A stretch of 64,000 bases of DNA from Rhodospirillaceae bacterium (GTDB lineage: Bacteria; Pseudomonadota; Alphaproteobacteria; UBA8366), in the NCBI GenBank assembly GCA_002722095.1, contig PBKG01000024.1:124001-188000 (forward strand), in the 5' to 3' direction. This document shows positions 63,790 through 64,000 of this stretch, piece by piece. The notes under the pieces are model-generated. The model did not search any database and was not told the origin of the DNA. It worked only from the letters and a program-made list of their open reading frames with translations. The translations under genes were made by a program, and so were the position numbers. The first letter of the stretch is position 1; each line of letters starts with the position of its first letter.

Positions 63790-63820
63790 AAAAAGGCGGG
63801 CCCGATGGACCCGCCTTTTG
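63790..63820. terminator. Terminator after pntB, probably bidirectional
   Basis: GGCGGG (63795-63800) pairs with CCCGCC (63810-63815), with an inner GCC/GGA part and flanking A-run and TTTT. The A- and T-runs suit both the pnt operon and the convergent small gene. Confidence 0.9.
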
Positions 63821-63840
63821 CTTGGTCTAAGGGGAGGGAA

Positions 63841-64000
63841 TTAGCCAAGCTTTGCAAGAACCTTTTGAAAAACACCGCCACGGTCGATCCCGCGTTTGGC
63901 CAACTCCGCATCGTTCAATACGGCCAGCTCTTCATAGGTATCGCGGGCATCAATGGCGCGGCCAATGGTCTGTAGAAACCGGACACCGGCGAATTGACTC
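63841..64000 (-). CDS. Small DUF1127-like protein, N-terminus beyond the window
   Basis: The reverse strand reads open from the window edge to a TAA at 63841-63843, giving 53 residues. The C-terminal part YEELAVLNDAELAKRGIDR resembles DUF1127 (family pattern L-x-x-L-x-D-x-x-L-x-x-x-G-I-x-R), an arginine-rich motif found in many small alphaproteobacterial proteins involved in phosphate, carbon and RNA regulation. The remaining 13 residues end in KVLAKLG. The start is not visible. Confidence 0.65.
   Translation of the reverse strand, partial: SQFAGVRFLQTIGRAIDARDTYEELAVLNDAELAKRGIDRGGVFQKVLAKLG

Overview
The window looks like chromosomal DNA of a moderately GC-rich alphaproteobacterium. The evidence is a GapR gene (DUF2312), a DUF1244 gene, the order ruvCAB-ybgC-tolQRAB-pal-cpoB-tilS-ftsH-glmM, a split PntAA/PntAB/PntB transhydrogenase, zapA followed by a 6S RNA locus and 5-formyl-THF cyclo-ligase, and LexA sites of the alphaproteobacterial GTTC-N7-GTTC type. 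A free-living, Rhodospirillales-like relative is my inference. I see no insertion sequence, phage gene, CRISPR array, tRNA or rRNA.

Layout. Positions 1-532 hold part of a phytanoyl-CoA-dioxygenase-like gene. Divergent from it is nrdAB (837-3858), whose leader carries two exact LexA-type sites, two NrdR-like boxes and DnaA-like boxes. A strong terminator follows. Next is the AmmeMemoRadiSam locus: a radical SAM enzyme with a co-transcribed methyltransferase on the minus strand, facing a fused Memo-AMMECR1 protein. The plus-strand unit continues with a lone molybdenum-hydroxylase large subunit and cysQ.

From 10340 to 33086 everything lies on the minus strand. In transcription order this is a short coiled-coil gene, zapA, 6S RNA, cyclo-ligase, a YmdB-type phosphodiesterase, an orphan receiver/HPt cluster, yebC, ruvCAB, ybgC, tolQRAB, pal, cpoB, tilS, ftsH, glmM, thiD, a threonine-dehydratase-like gene, a PrpD-family gene and an Ada-like repair protein. 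Together they cover recombination, envelope constriction, proteolysis and amino-sugar synthesis.

From 33334 to 37904 there is a carbon-metabolism cluster: transketolase, GAPDH, a small unknown gene and class I FBP aldolase. Pyruvate kinase lies further on. Positions 38822-42306 contain four tandem TauD-type dioxygenase paralogs, the most unusual block. They are followed by a DUF2817 protein that has lost its metal ligands.

The rest is mixed: a VOC protein, a DMT exporter, DUF1244, gapR, a secreted Gly-rich protein, fused indolepyruvate oxidoreductase, a nucleotide-sugar epimerase with a cation-efflux protein, an acyl-CoA ligase, oligoendopeptidase F, an FAD amine oxidase, an ABC1-type kinase, a TIGR02466 oxygenase and the pnt operon, whose PntAA has a histone-like basic tail. 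A partial DUF1127-like small protein closes the window.

The best candidates for something undescribed are the orphan receiver cluster (28231-30731), the four-dioxygenase array, the triple regulation signal at nrdAB, and the lone Mo-hydroxylase subunit beside the AmmeMemoRadiSam genes.
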